This document shows, piece after piece, positions 35,490-46,125 of a stretch of DNA of 64,000 nt (the stretch's first letter is position 1; the number at the start of each line of letters is the position of its first letter). A program made the position numbers and the translations under genes. A model generated the notes under the pieces. It was given only the letters and a program-made list of their open reading frames with translations. It ran no database searches and was not told the origin of the DNA. Source of the DNA: Blautia luti. Its GTDB lineage: Bacteria > Bacillota > Clostridia > Lachnospirales > Lachnospiraceae. The DNA lies in NCBI RefSeq assembly GCF_033096465.1, contig NZ_AP028156.1:1322501-1386500 (forward strand), in the 5' to 3' direction.

Positions 35490-38400
35490 ATGTATTTAAA
35501 GAACATTGAGGTACAGGGCTTTAAATCTTTTGCCCAGAAGATCAATTTCGAATTTCATAATGGAATTACCGGGATTGTAGGCCCTAACGGAAGTGGAAAG
35601 AGTAATGTAGGCGATGCAGTACGCTGGGTTCTGGGAGAGCAGAGTGCCAAATCCCTTCGAGGGGGAAATATGCAGGATGTTATTTTTTCCGGGACAGAAC
35701 TGCGTAAGCCGTTAAGTTTCGCATCCGTAGCCATTACCCTGGATAATTCCGACCATAAGTTGCCGGTAGATTTCAATGAAGTTACAGTAACCAGAAGACT
35801 GTACCGTTCCGGTGAAAGTGAATATCTGATCAATGGAAGTGCCTGCAGGTTAAAGGACATCAATGAGATGTTTTATGATACAGGTATTGGTAAAGAGGGA
35901 TATTCCATTATCGGACAGGGACAGATCGACAGGATCTTAAGCGGCAAGCCGGAGGAGAGAAGAGAGCTTTTCGATGAGGCAGCAGGGATTGTCAAGTTTA
36001 AACGAAGAAAGAATGCTACCATAAAGAAACTGGAAGATGAACGCCAGAACCTGGTGCGTGTGACAGACATCCTCTCCGAGCTTACCAGACAGCTGGGACC
36101 TTTGGAGAAACAGTCAGAGACTGCAAAGATCTATCTGGCGAAAAGAGAGACTCTCAAGGAACTGGATGTAAACATGTTCCTTCTGGAATATGCAGAAACT
36201 GCCAGAAATCTGACAGAGCTGGAAGGCAAGCATAAACTGGCACAGGATCAGCTGGAGGACACCCGGAAATCCTATGATCAGACCAGGGTGGAATATGACC
36301 GTCTGGAAAAGGAACTGGAGGAACTTGGCAGCAGGATCGATCACCTGCGGATCGAGAGTCAGGAAAAAGCTCTGCGCAAGCAGCAGCTGGAAGGCCAGAT
36401 CAGTGTCCTGAATGAACAGATCCTTGCAGGTGTGCAGAATGAGGAACATTATAAAGGCCGTCTGCAGACCATAGAGGAAGAACTTGCAGGACGTAAAGAA
36501 TCCAGGGAGAAACTGGAAGAAGAAAAGGCTGATCTGAGAAGCCGTTTAAAAGATGTAAAGGACAGACTGCAGTCAGAGGAGAAACATCTGGAAGAGCTCC
36601 AGGAAAATATCCAGACCTGCACGCTGGCAGTGGAAGATGGCAAGAATGAGATCATTGAGATCCTGAACAGCCGTGCCAATACCAAGGGAAGAGCGCAGAG
36701 ATTCGATGCTATGATGGAGCAGACTGAGATTCGTAAGGCGGAGATCAGCCAGAGAATCCTCAGATTAAAGAGTGAGGAAGAAGAGCAGCAGACTGTGCTG
36801 AAGAAAGCGCAGGAGCAGTTCGATGCCATCACGGAGATCATCCGTACATCCAATGAAGAGTGTAATCGCCTGAGTCAGGAAACTGACAGGATCCAGAAGA
36901 AACTCAAGGAGCAGAACACTCAGCTGGAAGCATACCAGACTGCTTATCACAGAGAAGCTTCCAGGCTGGAATCCCTGCGTAATATTACAGAGCGTTATGA
37001 CGGCTACGGTAACAGTATCCGCCGGGTAATGGAACAGAAAGAACGGGTTCCGGGAATCCAGGGTGTTGTGGCAGATCTGATCCAGGTAAATAAGGATTAT
37101 GAAGTAGCCATTGAAACGGCACTTGGAGGCAGCATTCAGAATATTGTAACGGACAATGATCAGACTGCGAAGACACTGATTGAATTTCTGAAGAAAAACC
37201 GGTACGGCCGTGCTACTTTTCTGCCTATGAGCAGCATCAGCCCGAGAGGAGATTTTTCCCCGAGGGAGGCGCTGAAGGAGCCGGGAGTGATCGGTGTGGC
37301 CAGTGAACTGGTGACCACTGCACCTCAGTATCAGCAGATTGCGAAATTTCTGCTGGGACGTGTGCTGGTAGTAGATCATATTGATCATGCCATTGCCATT
37401 GGAAGAAAGTACAGGCACAGCCTGCGAATGGTTACCATAGAGGGGGAATCTTTGAGCCCGGGTGGTTCTATGACAGGTGGTGCATTTAAGAACAGCAGTA
37501 ACCTTCTGGGAAGAAGAAGAGAGATCGAAGAACTGGAAACCCGTGTCGGGGAACAGAAATCCAGGCTGGAGACCATGCAGAAATCCATGGAAGAGAGCAG
37601 GAAGCGCAGGAATATGATCCGTGAAACCATTGCAGAATTCCAGGAAAAGCTCCGCCAGCATTACATAGATCAGAACACTGCGAAGATGAACATTGCCCAG
37701 CAGGAGAAAAAGGCAGAAGAGATCCGCAGCGGCTATGACCAGATCAACAGAGACCAGGCTGAAATCAAGCGGCAGGTTCAGGAGATCCGTCTGGATCATG
37801 ACCGTATTGCACAGGAACTGGAGAGTTCCAAACAGGATGAGCAGGAACTGGAAAGTTTTATCCAGGAGAAACAAAGCGAGCTGGATGAATGGAAGGAAGA
37901 GGAAAGCCAGGTAACCAAGGCGTTGGAGGAAATCCGTCTTCAGGCTTCTTCTCTGGAACAGAAAGATCGTTTCGATCAGGAGAACTTAAGCCGACTTCTT
38001 TCTGAGACCAGAACTCTGGAATCAGAGAAAGAAGACATATATGAATCCCTGATTCAGAGCAGTCAGGAAATGGAGAAAAAGAAACAGTCTATTGAGGATC
38101 TGAGAAAAGAAGCAGAAACCTGCGGTAGTCAGGAAGAGACTGACCATGTACAGCTGGAAAATCTCCAGAAAGAAAGGGAGAAACGAAATTCTTCACATAA
38201 AGAGTTTTTTGAAAAAAGGGATCAGCTCTCCGGCCAGATCGGACTTCTGGACAAAGAATGCTTCCGTCTGAAGAGCCAGATGGAGAAACTGGAAGAGAGC
38301 AGGGAAGAACGTATTTCCTATATGTGGGAGGAATACGAGATCACTCCGAACAATGCTCTTTCCTACAGAAAAGAAGAACTTACAGATCTGCCGCAGATGA

Positions 38401-39050
38401 AGAAGCAGGTAGCGCAGATCAAAGACGAGATCCGTAAATTAGGTTCTGTCAATGTAAATGCCATCGAGGATTACAAAGAGCTTCTGGAGCGTCATGAATT
38501 CCTGTCCGGCCAGTATAACGACCTGGTTACAGCGGAGAAGACCCTGGAGCAGATCATACAGGAGCTTGACGAGGGAATGAGGCGGCAGTTTACAGAGAAG
38601 TTTACAGAGATCCAGAGGGAATTTGACAAGGCTTTCAAAGAACTTTTCGGAGGGGGTAAAGGAACTCTGGAACTTGACGAGGAAGCAGATATCCTGGAAG
38701 CAGGGATCAAGATCATTTCTCAGCCTCCGGGCAAAAAGCTCCAGAATATGATGCAGCTTTCCGGTGGTGAGAAAGCACTGACAGCTATTGCACTTCTTTT
38801 CGCGATCCAGAACCTGAAACCGTCACCATTCTGTCTATTAGACGAGATCGAGGCAGCGCTGGATGACTCCAATGTTGGACGTTTCGCCGGATATTTACAG
38901 AAGTTGACGAAAAACACACAATTTATTATAATAACTCATAGACGTGGAACTATGAACGCCGCAGACCGGCTTTATGGTATTACCATGCAGGAAAAAGGGG
39001 TATCTACACTGGTTTCTGTTGACTTAGTAGAGAACCAGCTTACCCAGTAA
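35490..39050 (+). CDS. smc: Chromosome segregation protein SMC
   Basis: 1186 aa, full-length condensin subunit. The N-terminal Walker A GPNGSGKSN lies near residue 32, a long coiled coil runs to a hinge around 510-670 (IQGVVADLIQVNKDYEVAIE, then GGSMTGGAF), and a returning coiled coil leads to the C-terminal signature LSGGEKALTAIALLFA (about 1089) and Walker B CLLDEIEAALDD. The translation start follows AGGTGA. Classical neighbours rnc and ftsY flank it. Confidence 0.97.
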   Translation: MYLKNIEVQGFKSFAQKINFEFHNGITGIVGPNGSGKSNVGDAVRWVLGEQSAKSLRGGNMQDVIFSGTELRKPLSFASVAITLDNSDHKLPVDFNEVTVTRRLYRSGESEYLINGSACRLKDINEMFYDTGIGKEGYSIIGQGQIDRILSGKPEERRELFDEAAGIVKFKRRKNATIKKLEDERQNLVRVTDILSELTRQLGPLEKQSETAKIYLAKRETLKELDVNMFLLEYAETARNLTELEGKHKLAQDQLEDTRKSYDQTRVEYDRLEKELEELGSRIDHLRIESQEKALRKQQLEGQISVLNEQILAGVQNEEHYKGRLQTIEEELAGRKESREKLEEEKADLRSRLKDVKDRLQSEEKHLEELQENIQTCTLAVEDGKNEIIEILNSRANTKGRAQRFDAMMEQTEIRKAEISQRILRLKSEEEEQQTVLKKAQEQFDAITEIIRTSNEECNRLSQETDRIQKKLKEQNTQLEAYQTAYHREASRLESLRNITERYDGYGNSIRRVMEQKERVPGIQGVVADLIQVNKDYEVAIETALGGSIQNIVTDNDQTAKTLIEFLKKNRYGRATFLPMSSISPRGDFSPREALKEPGVIGVASELVTTAPQYQQIAKFLLGRVLVVDHIDHAIAIGRKYRHSLRMVTIEGESLSPGGSMTGGAFKNSSNLLGRRREIEELETRVGEQKSRLETMQKSMEESRKRRNMIRETIAEFQEKLRQHYIDQNTAKMNIAQQEKKAEEIRSGYDQINRDQAEIKRQVQEIRLDHDRIAQELESSKQDEQELESFIQEKQSELDEWKEEESQVTKALEEIRLQASSLEQKDRFDQENLSRLLSETRTLESEKEDIYESLIQSSQEMEKKKQSIEDLRKEAETCGSQEETDHVQLENLQKEREKRNSSHKEFFEKRDQLSGQIGLLDKECFRLKSQMEKLEESREERISYMWEEYEITPNNALSYRKEELTDLPQMKKQVAQIKDEIRKLGSVNVNAIEDYKELLERHEFLSGQYNDLVTAEKTLEQIIQELDEGMRRQFTEKFTEIQREFDKAFKELFGGGKGTLELDEEADILEAGIKIISQPPGKKLQNMMQLSGGEKALTAIALLFAIQNLKPSPFCLLDEIEAALDDSNVGRFAGYLQKLTKNTQFIIITHRRGTMNAADRLYGITMQEKGVSTLVSVDLVENQLTQ

Positions 39051-39065
39051 CAGGAGGAGTTTCAC

Positions 39066-40016
39066 ATGGCAGAAGAAAAGAAAGGTTTTTTTAAGCGATT
39101 AGTCAGTGGACTGACAAAGACCAGAGATAATATCGTAGCCGGATTTGACAGTATTTTCAGTGGATTTTCCAGCATTGATGAAGACTTTTATGAAGAGCTG
39201 GAAGAGATTCTGATCATGGGTGATATCGGGATCAATGCAACCACTTCTATTATTGAGAATTTAAAGAAAGAAGTTTCCGAGCGCCATATCAAGCAGCCGA
39301 TGGAATGTAAGCAGCTTCTGATCGAAGAGATCAAGGATCAGATGCGTGTGGACAGCACAGAGTACGAGTTTGAGAACCGTAAATCCGTAGTTCTTGTGAT
39401 CGGTGTCAATGGCGTTGGAAAGACTACTTCAGTAGGAAAGCTTGCAGGCAAGTTAAAGGATCAGGGTAAGAAAGTGGTCCTTGCGGCAGCGGATACATTC
39501 CGTGCGGCAGCCGGCGAACAGCTGACTGAATGGGCACACCGTGCAGGTGTTGAGATCATCGGCGGACAGGCAGGAGCTGATCCTGCGTCAGTGATTTATG
39601 ATGCAGTGGCAGCAGCCAAAGCGAGAAATGCGGACGTACTTCTCTGCGATACAGCAGGACGTCTTCATAATAAAAAGAACCTTATGGAAGAACTTCGCAA
39701 GATCTACAGAATCCTGGAGCGGGAGTATCCGGATGCATATCTGGAGACACTGGTTGTTCTGGACGGAACTACCGGACAAAATGCCCTCGCACAGGCGAGA
39801 CAGTTTGCGGAGGTCGCAAATGTCAACGGTATTATCCTTACGAAATTAGACGGAACTGCAAAGGGCGGTATCGCCGTTGCGATCCAGTCTGAACTGGATA
39901 TACCGGTGAAGTACATTGGCGTAGGAGAGAGTATTGACGATCTTCAGAAATTCGATGCAGATGCTTTTGTAAATGCGTTGTTTGATGTAGACCATAAAGA
40001 AAACCCGGACGCTTAA
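39066..40016 (+). CDS. ftsY: SRP receptor GTPase FtsY
   Basis: 316-aa receptor for the signal recognition particle at the membrane. The four-helix N domain precedes the G domain with GVNGVGKTTSVGKLA, DTFRAAAGEQL, DTAGRLHNK and TKLDGTAKGG. The acidic A domain is very short, as in Firmicutes. AGGAGG precedes the ATG; it lies 15 bases after smc. Confidence 0.97.
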   Translation: MAEEKKGFFKRLVSGLTKTRDNIVAGFDSIFSGFSSIDEDFYEELEEILIMGDIGINATTSIIENLKKEVSERHIKQPMECKQLLIEEIKDQMRVDSTEYEFENRKSVVLVIGVNGVGKTTSVGKLAGKLKDQGKKVVLAAADTFRAAAGEQLTEWAHRAGVEIIGGQAGADPASVIYDAVAAAKARNADVLLCDTAGRLHNKKNLMEELRKIYRILEREYPDAYLETLVVLDGTTGQNALAQARQFAEVANVNGIILTKLDGTAKGGIAVAIQSELDIPVKYIGVGESIDDLQKFDADAFVNALFDVDHKENPDA

Positions 40017-40042
40017 GATTAGACAAAAATGGAGGAAGAACA

Positions 40043-41254
40043 ATGCTTACATTAGAGAGTTTTGAACAGGCATCAGAGATCGTAAAGCAGGTCACACAGG
40101 AAACAAAGCTGATCAAGAGCAGCTATTTCAGCGATCTTACAGGAAACAAGGTTTATTTAAAACCTGAGAATATGCAGCGTACAGGTGCATACAAGGTTCG
40201 TGGAGCTTATTATAAGATCAGCACTCTTTCCGATGAGGAGAGAAACAAAGGTCTGATCACAGCATCCGCAGGAAATCATGCACAGGGTGTTGCATATGCG
40301 GCACATAAATACGGAGTGAAGGCAGTGATCGTTATGCCGACTACTACTCCGTTGATCAAAGTTGAGAGAACCAAGAGCTATGGCGCAGAAGTTATCCTGC
40401 ACGGTGATGTATATGATGAGGCATGTGCATATGCACTGGAGCTGGCAGAGAAAGAAGGATATACTTTTATCCATCCGTTTGATGATCTTGCAGTTGCTAC
40501 AGGACAGGGTACCATCGCAATGGAGATCGTTCAGGAACTTCCGCTTGTTGATTATATCCTGGTCCCCATCGGTGGAGGTGGACTTGCAACAGGTGTTTCC
40601 ACACTTGCGAAACTGCTGAATCCACATATTAAAGTAATCGGTGTGGAACCGGCAGGAGCAGCTTGTATGAAAGCTTCTCTGAAGAAAGGTGAGGTTGTGA
40701 CTCTTCCTCATGTAAATACAATTGCAGACGGTACTGCTGTACAGACACCTGGTAAGAAGATCTTCCCATATATCCAGAAGAATCTGGACGATATCATTAC
40801 AATCGAGGATGATGAGCTGATCGTTGCTTTCCTTGATATGGTTGAGAATCACAAGATGATCGTAGAGAACTCAGGTCTTCTGACAGTGGCAGCCCTTCGT
40901 CATCTGGATGTAAAAGGTAAGAAAGTTGTTTCTATCTTAAGTGGTGGAAATATGGACGTGATCACCATGTCTTCTGTTGTTCAGCACGGCCTGATCCAGA
41001 GAGACAGAATCTTCACAGTATCCGTCCTCATCCCGGACAAGCCGGGTGAACTGGTACGTGTGGCAAGCGTGATCGCGAAGGCTCAGGGTAATGTTATCAA
41101 ACTGGATCATAACCAGTTTGTAAGTACCAACAGAAATGCGGCAGTGGAACTTAAGATCACACTGGAGGCATTTGGCACAGATCACAAGAATGAGATCGTC
41201 AAAGCCCTCGAAGATGCAGGATGCAGACCGAAAGTTATTCGTCCTAGTCTGTAA
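40043..41254 (+). CDS. ilvA: Threonine ammonia-lyase (threonine deaminase)
   Basis: 403-aa PLP enzyme that converts threonine to 2-oxobutyrate. The PLP lysine is in RTGAYKVRGA; the glycine loop that holds phosphate is IGGGGLATG. A C-terminal ACT domain (about 325-403, VSVLIPDKPGELVRVASVIA) marks the allosteric TdcB/short-IlvA type. It could serve isoleucine synthesis or threonine catabolism. It sits between ftsY and ylxM-ffh, an unrelated insertion into the SRP gene block, with its own terminator. Confidence 0.93.
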   Translation: MLTLESFEQASEIVKQVTQETKLIKSSYFSDLTGNKVYLKPENMQRTGAYKVRGAYYKISTLSDEERNKGLITASAGNHAQGVAYAAHKYGVKAVIVMPTTTPLIKVERTKSYGAEVILHGDVYDEACAYALELAEKEGYTFIHPFDDLAVATGQGTIAMEIVQELPLVDYILVPIGGGGLATGVSTLAKLLNPHIKVIGVEPAGAACMKASLKKGEVVTLPHVNTIADGTAVQTPGKKIFPYIQKNLDDIITIEDDELIVAFLDMVENHKMIVENSGLLTVAALRHLDVKGKKVVSILSGGNMDVITMSSVVQHGLIQRDRIFTVSVLIPDKPGELVRVASVIAKAQGNVIKLDHNQFVSTNRNAAVELKITLEAFGTDHKNEIVKALEDAGCRPKVIRPSL

Positions 41255-41290
41255 AATCTGATTGGTTATTATATAGGTAAAAATGGAAAG

Positions 41291-41327
41291 CTCTGGTGTC
41301 CAGTGATTGGATGTCAGGGCTTTTTTG
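41291..41327 (+). terminator. Terminator after ilvA
   Basis: GCTCTGGTGTCC paired imperfectly with GGATGTCAGGGC, followed by TTTTTT. Confidence 0.75.
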
Positions 41328-41377
41328 TTTGGGTTTTTAAATCTGGTAATTAAATTTACTTTGTCAAGAGAAAATGC

Positions 41378-41406
41378 TTGACACCCCGCCCGAAATAGGT
41401 TAAGAT
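41378..41406 (+). promoter_or_regulatory. Promoter of ylxM-ffh
   Basis: TTGACA (41378-41383), 17 bases, TAAGAT (41401-41406). The -10 ends only 17 bases before the ylxM start, so the leader is very short. Confidence 0.65.
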
Positions 41407-41423
41407 AGTCAAGGTGATTACAG

Positions 41424-41747
41424 ATGGAGAAGTTTGTAGAACAAGGTTATTTATATGATTTTTATGGAGAACTTCTGACCGAGCGGCAGCAGCAGGTTTA
41501 TGAGAGCGTGGTGCTGGAGGATTATTCACTGAGCGAGGTTGCAGAGGATCTGGGCATCAGCCGGCAGGGTGTGCATGATATGGTGAAGAGATGCAATAAG
41601 ACACTGGAGGAGTATGAACAGAAGCTCCATCTTGTAGAGAAATTCCTGAACATACGGGCTCAGGTGCAGCGGATCGGTGTACTTGCCCGGGAATATCATT
41701 CCGAGGAAATTGCAAATATTTCCAGTGAGATTTTAGAGGAGTTATGA
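41424..41747 (+). CDS. ylxM: YlxM-family SRP-associated helix-turn-helix protein
   Basis: 107-aa protein with a sigma-70 region 4-like HTH ([20 protein letters not shown], then [15 protein letters not shown]). Orthologues lie directly upstream of ffh and modulate SRP. The stop is four bases before the ffh start, so translation is coupled. AAGGTGAT serves as ribosome binding site. Confidence 0.92.
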   Translation: MEKFVEQGYLYDFYGELLTERQQQVYESVVLEDYSLSEVAEDLGISRQGVHDMVKRCNKTLEEYEQKLHLVEKFLNIRAQVQRIGVLAREYHSEEIANISSEILEEL

Positions 41748-41750
41748 CAT

Positions 41751-43106
41751 ATGGCATTTGAGAGCTTGACAGATAAACTGCAGAATGTATTCAAGAAGTT
41801 ACGTAGTAAGGGACGCCTCACAGAAGAAGATGTAAAGCTTGCCCTGAAAGAAGTAAAGATGGCTCTTCTGGAAGCCGATGTTAACTTCAAGGTCGTAAAG
41901 CAGTTTACCAAATCCGTACAGGAGCAGGCAATCGGACAGGACGTGATGAACGGACTGAATCCGGGCCAGATGGTGATCAAAATCGTAAATGACGAACTTG
42001 TGAACCTGATGGGAAGCGAGACAACAGAGCTGCCCATGCATCCTGGAAATGAGATCACAGTATATATGATGGCCGGTCTGCAGGGGGCAGGTAAGACCAC
42101 CACAGTTGCCAAGCTTGCAGGCAAGCTGAAATCCAAAGGAAAGAAACCACTTCTGGTGGCCTGTGACGTTTACCGTCCGGCAGCTATCACACAGCTGCAG
42201 GTCAACGGCGAGAAACAGGGCGTAGAAGTCTTTTCCATGGGTGACAAACAGAAGCCGGTAGACATTGCGAAAGCAGCGATCGAGCATGCAAAAGCCAACC
42301 AGCAGAATGTAGTCCTGATCGATACAGCAGGACGTCTTCATGTAGATGAGGACATGATGCAGGAACTTGCAGATATAAAAGCAAACATTCAGGTAGATGC
42401 CACAGTCCTTGTGGTAGATGCCATGACAGGACAGGATGCTGTAAATGTTGCGAAGACATTTGCAGATAAAGTAGGAATCGACGGTGTGATCCTGACCAAG
42501 ATGGATGGTGACACCCGAGGCGGTGCAGCCCTTTCCATTAAGGCAGTAACCGGCAAGCCGATTCTTTACGTAGGTATGGGAGAGAAGCTCTCCGATCTGG
42601 AACAGTTCTATCCGGATCGTATGGCATCCAGAATCCTGGGAATGGGCGACGTCATGAGTCTGATCGAGAAAGTGGAAGCATCCATTGATAAAGAACAGGC
42701 ACAGGACATGCAGAAGAAGTTAAAGAAAATGGACTTTGACTTCAACGATTATCTTACCAGCATGGAACAAATGAACAAGATGGGCGGTATCGGAAGTGTC
42801 CTGAACATGCTCCCGGGTATGGGCAGCAAGATGAAGGACATCGAAGGTATGATCGATGAGAAAGCACTGGACAGAACGAAATCCATCATTCTTTCCATGA
42901 CACCTCAGGAGAGATCCAATCCGTCAGTCTTAAACATTTCCAGAAAGAACCGAATTGCCAGAGGCGCAGGAGTAGATATCTCCGAAGTCAACCGTCTGGT
43001 GAAACAGTTTGAACAGAGTAAGAAAATGATGAAACAGATGCCGGGTCTTATGGGCGGCAAGACAGGCAAACGGGGTGGAGGATTCAAACTTCCTTTCGGA
43101 CTGTAG
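41751..43106 (+). CDS. ffh: Signal recognition particle protein Ffh
   Basis: 451-aa SRP GTPase. The NG domain has GLQGAGKTTTVAKLA, DVYRPAAITQL, DTAGRLHVDED and TKMDGDTRGG. The C-terminal M domain is methionine-rich (MNKMGGIGSVLNMLPGMGSK and beyond) with the RNA-binding SRKNRIARGAG. Full length. Works with FtsY, 1.7 kb upstream. Confidence 0.97.
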   Translation: MAFESLTDKLQNVFKKLRSKGRLTEEDVKLALKEVKMALLEADVNFKVVKQFTKSVQEQAIGQDVMNGLNPGQMVIKIVNDELVNLMGSETTELPMHPGNEITVYMMAGLQGAGKTTTVAKLAGKLKSKGKKPLLVACDVYRPAAITQLQVNGEKQGVEVFSMGDKQKPVDIAKAAIEHAKANQQNVVLIDTAGRLHVDEDMMQELADIKANIQVDATVLVVDAMTGQDAVNVAKTFADKVGIDGVILTKMDGDTRGGAALSIKAVTGKPILYVGMGEKLSDLEQFYPDRMASRILGMGDVMSLIEKVEASIDKEQAQDMQKKLKKMDFDFNDYLTSMEQMNKMGGIGSVLNMLPGMGSKMKDIEGMIDEKALDRTKSIILSMTPQERSNPSVLNISRKNRIARGAGVDISEVNRLVKQFEQSKKMMKQMPGLMGGKTGKRGGGFKLPFGL

Positions 43107-43199
43107 GCCAGAAGAAACTACGAGGTAGCGAAGCGAAACACGCTTTGACATAATAATAACTTAAGAAAATAATATCATTTAAATGGAGGAAAAGAAACA

Positions 43200-43445
43200 A
43201 TGGCAGTTAAAATCAGATTAAGAAGAATGGGACAGAAGAAAGCACCTTTTTATAGAATCGTAGTTGCAGATTCCCGCAGCAAACGTGATGGAAGATGTAT
43301 CGAAGAAATCGGAACATATGATCCAAACCTTGAGCCAAGCGCTGTAACAGTAGATGAAGAAGCTGCTAAGAAATGGCTTGCAGCAGGCGCTCAGCCAACA
43401 GACGTTGTTGCTAAAATCCTTAAAAATGCCGGAATCGAAAAATAA
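43200..43445 (+). CDS. rpsP: 30S ribosomal protein S16
   Basis: 81 aa, [20 protein letters not shown] signature. GGAGG 12 bases before the ATG. Standard ffh-rpsP-khpA-rimM-trmD order. Confidence 0.97.
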   Translation: MAVKIRLRRMGQKKAPFYRIVVADSRSKRDGRCIEEIGTYDPNLEPSAVTVDEEAAKKWLAAGAQPTDVVAKILKNAGIEK

Positions 43446-43506
43446 TCAGATCTACCAGTAAGGTATTTCTGCAGCGTCCAGATGGGACGGGTCAGGGAGG
43501 TATGTA

Positions 43507-43737
43507 ATGAAAGAATTAGTGGAAGTAATTGCAAAATCTCTTGTTGAAAATCCGGATGAAGTAGTCGTAACAGAAACAGAAAAGGAAGACGCCATTATTG
43601 TAGAACTGAAAGTCGGACCTGCTGACATGGGTAAGGTCATCGGACGCCAGGGACGAATAGCCAAGGCAATCCGCACTGTAGTAAAAGCGGCATCTTCAAA
43701 AAGCAGCAAAAAAGTGATTGTAGATATTCTGCAATGA
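43507..43737 (+). CDS. khpA: KH-domain RNA-binding protein KhpA
   Basis: 76-aa single KH domain with the GKVIGRQGRIAKAIRT loop (GxxG variant GRQG). In Gram-positives KhpA with KhpB binds RNAs that affect cell division and elongation. GGGAGG precedes the ATG. Confidence 0.94.
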   Translation: MKELVEVIAKSLVENPDEVVVTETEKEDAIIVELKVGPADMGKVIGRQGRIAKAIRTVVKAASSKSSKKVIVDILQ

Positions 43738-43827
43738 AAATAGGGTCAGGAGCTGTGGTTATCCCCATGGCTCCTGATTTGGGTTTTACATTGATTTTTA
43801 GGAATTAAAGATAAAAGGAGTCGGCAG

Positions 43828-44331
43828 ATGGAGGATGTATTAAAAGTTGGCGTGATCACCACCACGCACGGTGTACGGGGAGAAGTAAAGGTTTATCCTA
43901 CAACAGATGCAGACCGTTTTCTGGATCTGGAATACGTTCTGCTGGACACTGGCAGAGAAAAAAGAAAACTGGAGATCCAGAATGTGAAATATTTCAAGAA
44001 CCTGGTAATCCTGAAATTCAAGGGTATTGATAATATCAATGATATTGAAATGTACAAACAGAGAGAACTTTGGGTTCCAAGAGAAGAGGCACAGGAGCTT
44101 GATGAGGACGAGTATTATATTGCAGATCTGATCGGAATGGATGTGGTACTAGAAGATGGCAGTCATTTCGGAACGCTGAAAGACGTGATGGAAACAGGTG
44201 CAAACGATGTATATGTAGTAGAGGATGAAAATGGCAAAGAAGTACTGCTTCCTGCGATCAAAGAATGCATTCTGGACGTGGATGTTGAGAAAAACAGTAT
44301 GACCATACATCTGATGAAAGGATTAATCTAA
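43828..44331 (+). CDS. rimM: 16S rRNA processing protein RimM
   Basis: 167-aa 30S maturation factor with an N-terminal beta-barrel (VGVITTTHGVRGEVKVYP) and a C-terminal PRC barrel (YYIADLIGMDVVLEDGSHFG). Stop and trmD start are adjacent. AAAGGAG before the ATG. Confidence 0.95.
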   Translation: MEDVLKVGVITTTHGVRGEVKVYPTTDADRFLDLEYVLLDTGREKRKLEIQNVKYFKNLVILKFKGIDNINDIEMYKQRELWVPREEAQELDEDEYYIADLIGMDVVLEDGSHFGTLKDVMETGANDVYVVEDENGKEVLLPAIKECILDVDVEKNSMTIHLMKGLI

Positions 44332-45090
44332 ATGAATTTTCATGTATTGACTCTGTTTCCGGAAATGATCGAAAATGGCATGAACACCAGCATCACAGGA
44401 AGAGCCATTGCCAAAGGACTTCTTACCCTGGAAGCTGTGAACATCCGTGATTTCGCTTTCAATAAACACCAGAAGGTAGACGATTACACCTATGGCGGCG
44501 GTGCCGGCATGCTGATGCAGGCAGAACCTGTATATCTTGCATATGAATCCATTGCCAGCCGTACGGCAAAGAAGCCCAGAGTAGTCTATCTTACTCCCCA
44601 GGGGCAGGTGTTCAATCAGTCTATGGCAAGAGATATGGCTCAAGAGGAAGATTTGGTATTTCTCTGCGGCCACTACGAAGGAATTGATGAACGTGTTCTG
44701 GAGGAAATTGTCACAGATTATGTGTCCATCGGAGATTATGTACTGACAGGCGGTGAACTTCCCGCCATGGTCATGATGGATTCCATTTCCAGAATGGTGC
44801 CGGGAGTGCTGAATAATCAGGAATCAGGAGAAACAGAATCCTTTGCCGGGAACCTGTTGGAATATCCCCAGTACAGCAGACCGGAAGAATGGCACAATAA
44901 GAAGGTACCGGAAGTATTGATGTCCGGTCACCATGCAAATATAGAGAAATGGCGCAGAGAACAGTCCATTTACCGTACAGCGAAAAGACGCCCGGATCTG
45001 CTGAAAAAGGCAGACCTTACCAACAAGGAATGGAACTATGTACGCCAGTTAAAGAAACAATGGAAAGAAGAAGAGGAGCAGACAAAATGA
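44332..45090 (+). CDS. trmD: tRNA (guanine-N1)-methyltransferase
   Basis: 252-aa SPOUT enzyme that makes m1G37 using SAM. The trefoil-knot motifs are [12 protein letters not shown] and [12 protein letters not shown]. The start abuts the rimM stop, and the end overlaps queA by four bases (ATGA). In most Firmicutes rplS comes next; here queA takes that place. Confidence 0.96.
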   Translation: MNFHVLTLFPEMIENGMNTSITGRAIAKGLLTLEAVNIRDFAFNKHQKVDDYTYGGGAGMLMQAEPVYLAYESIASRTAKKPRVVYLTPQGQVFNQSMARDMAQEEDLVFLCGHYEGIDERVLEEIVTDYVSIGDYVLTGGELPAMVMMDSISRMVPGVLNNQESGETESFAGNLLEYPQYSRPEEWHNKKVPEVLMSGHHANIEKWRREQSIYRTAKRRPDLLKKADLTNKEWNYVRQLKKQWKEEEEQTK

Positions 45091-46112
45091 AAACAGCAGA
45101 TTTTTATTATGATCTTCCCCAGGAGCTCATCGCCCAGGATCCTCTTGAGGACAGAAGTTCATCCAGATTAATGCACCTGTCACTGACAGACGGAAGCATT
45201 GAACATCGTCATTTTACAGATATCCTGGACTATCTGGAAGAAGGGGATTGCCTGGTTATCAATGATACGAAGGTAATTCCTGCCCGTTTATACGGACATA
45301 AAGAAGAAACAGGAGCATTGATCGAGATCCTGCTTCTGAAGCGAAGAGAGAACGATATCTGGGAATGTCTGGTGAAACCTGGCAAAAAGGCCCGTCCAGG
45401 TGCGAAGATCACATTTGGAAACGGTATTCTGAAAGGTGAGATCATAGATGTGGTAGACGAAGGAAACCGCCTGATTCAGTTCCATTATGAAGGAATCTTC
45501 GAAGAAATCCTGGATCAGCTGGGCGAGATGCCATTGCCTCCGTATATCACTCATAAACTGAAAGATAAAAACAGATACCAGACTGTTTATGCGAAAAACG
45601 AAGGTTCCGCAGCAGCACCTACTGCAGGACTTCATTTCACAAAGGAACTTCTGGAGAAAGTCAAAGAAAAAGGTGTCAATATCGCCCATGTGACACTTCA
45701 TGTAGGTCTTGGAACTTTCCGGCCTGTCAAGGTGGACGACGTGGAAAGCCACCATATGCATTCTGAATTCTATATCGTAGAAGAGGACCAGGCGAAGCTG
45801 ATCAATGATACAAAGAAAGCTGGAAAACGTGTGATCTCTGTAGGAACCACAAGCTGCAGGACACTGGAATCTGCCACAGGAGAAGATGGAATCCTTCGCG
45901 CAGGAAGCGGATGGACAGAGATCTTTATTTATCCGGGATATCATTTCAAAATGATCGATGGACTGATCACTAATTTCCATCTGCCGGAATCTACACTTCT
46001 TATGCTGGTGTCCGCACTGGCTGGCAAAGAAAACATCATGCATGCCTATGAGACTGCTGTACAGGAGAAGTACAGATTTTTCTCTTTCGGCGATGCCATG
46101 ATCATTATCTGA
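45087..46112 (+). CDS. queA: S-adenosylmethionine:tRNA ribosyltransferase-isomerase
   Basis: 341 aa; transfers the ribosyl moiety of SAM to preQ1-tRNA in queuosine synthesis. Motifs include [32 protein letters not shown] and [16 protein letters not shown]. The ATG at 45087 overlaps the trmD stop; upstream in-frame codons back to 44949 read trmD in another phase and are excluded. Confidence 0.96.
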   Translation: MKTADFYYDLPQELIAQDPLEDRSSSRLMHLSLTDGSIEHRHFTDILDYLEEGDCLVINDTKVIPARLYGHKEETGALIEILLLKRRENDIWECLVKPGKKARPGAKITFGNGILKGEIIDVVDEGNRLIQFHYEGIFEEILDQLGEMPLPPYITHKLKDKNRYQTVYAKNEGSAAAPTAGLHFTKELLEKVKEKGVNIAHVTLHVGLGTFRPVKVDDVESHHMHSEFYIVEEDQAKLINDTKKAGKRVISVGTTSCRTLESATGEDGILRAGSGWTEIFIYPGYHFKMIDGLITNFHLPESTLLMLVSALAGKENIMHAYETAVQEKYRFFSFGDAMIII

Positions 46113-46125
46113 TGAAATAAAAATA

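Noticed and set aside
36765..37874. Long antisense reading frame (369 codons) opposite smc
   Set aside because: It is the mirror of a coiled-coil gene with strongly biased codons; the translation is Leu/His/Phe-rich, has no family motif and no suitable start signal.
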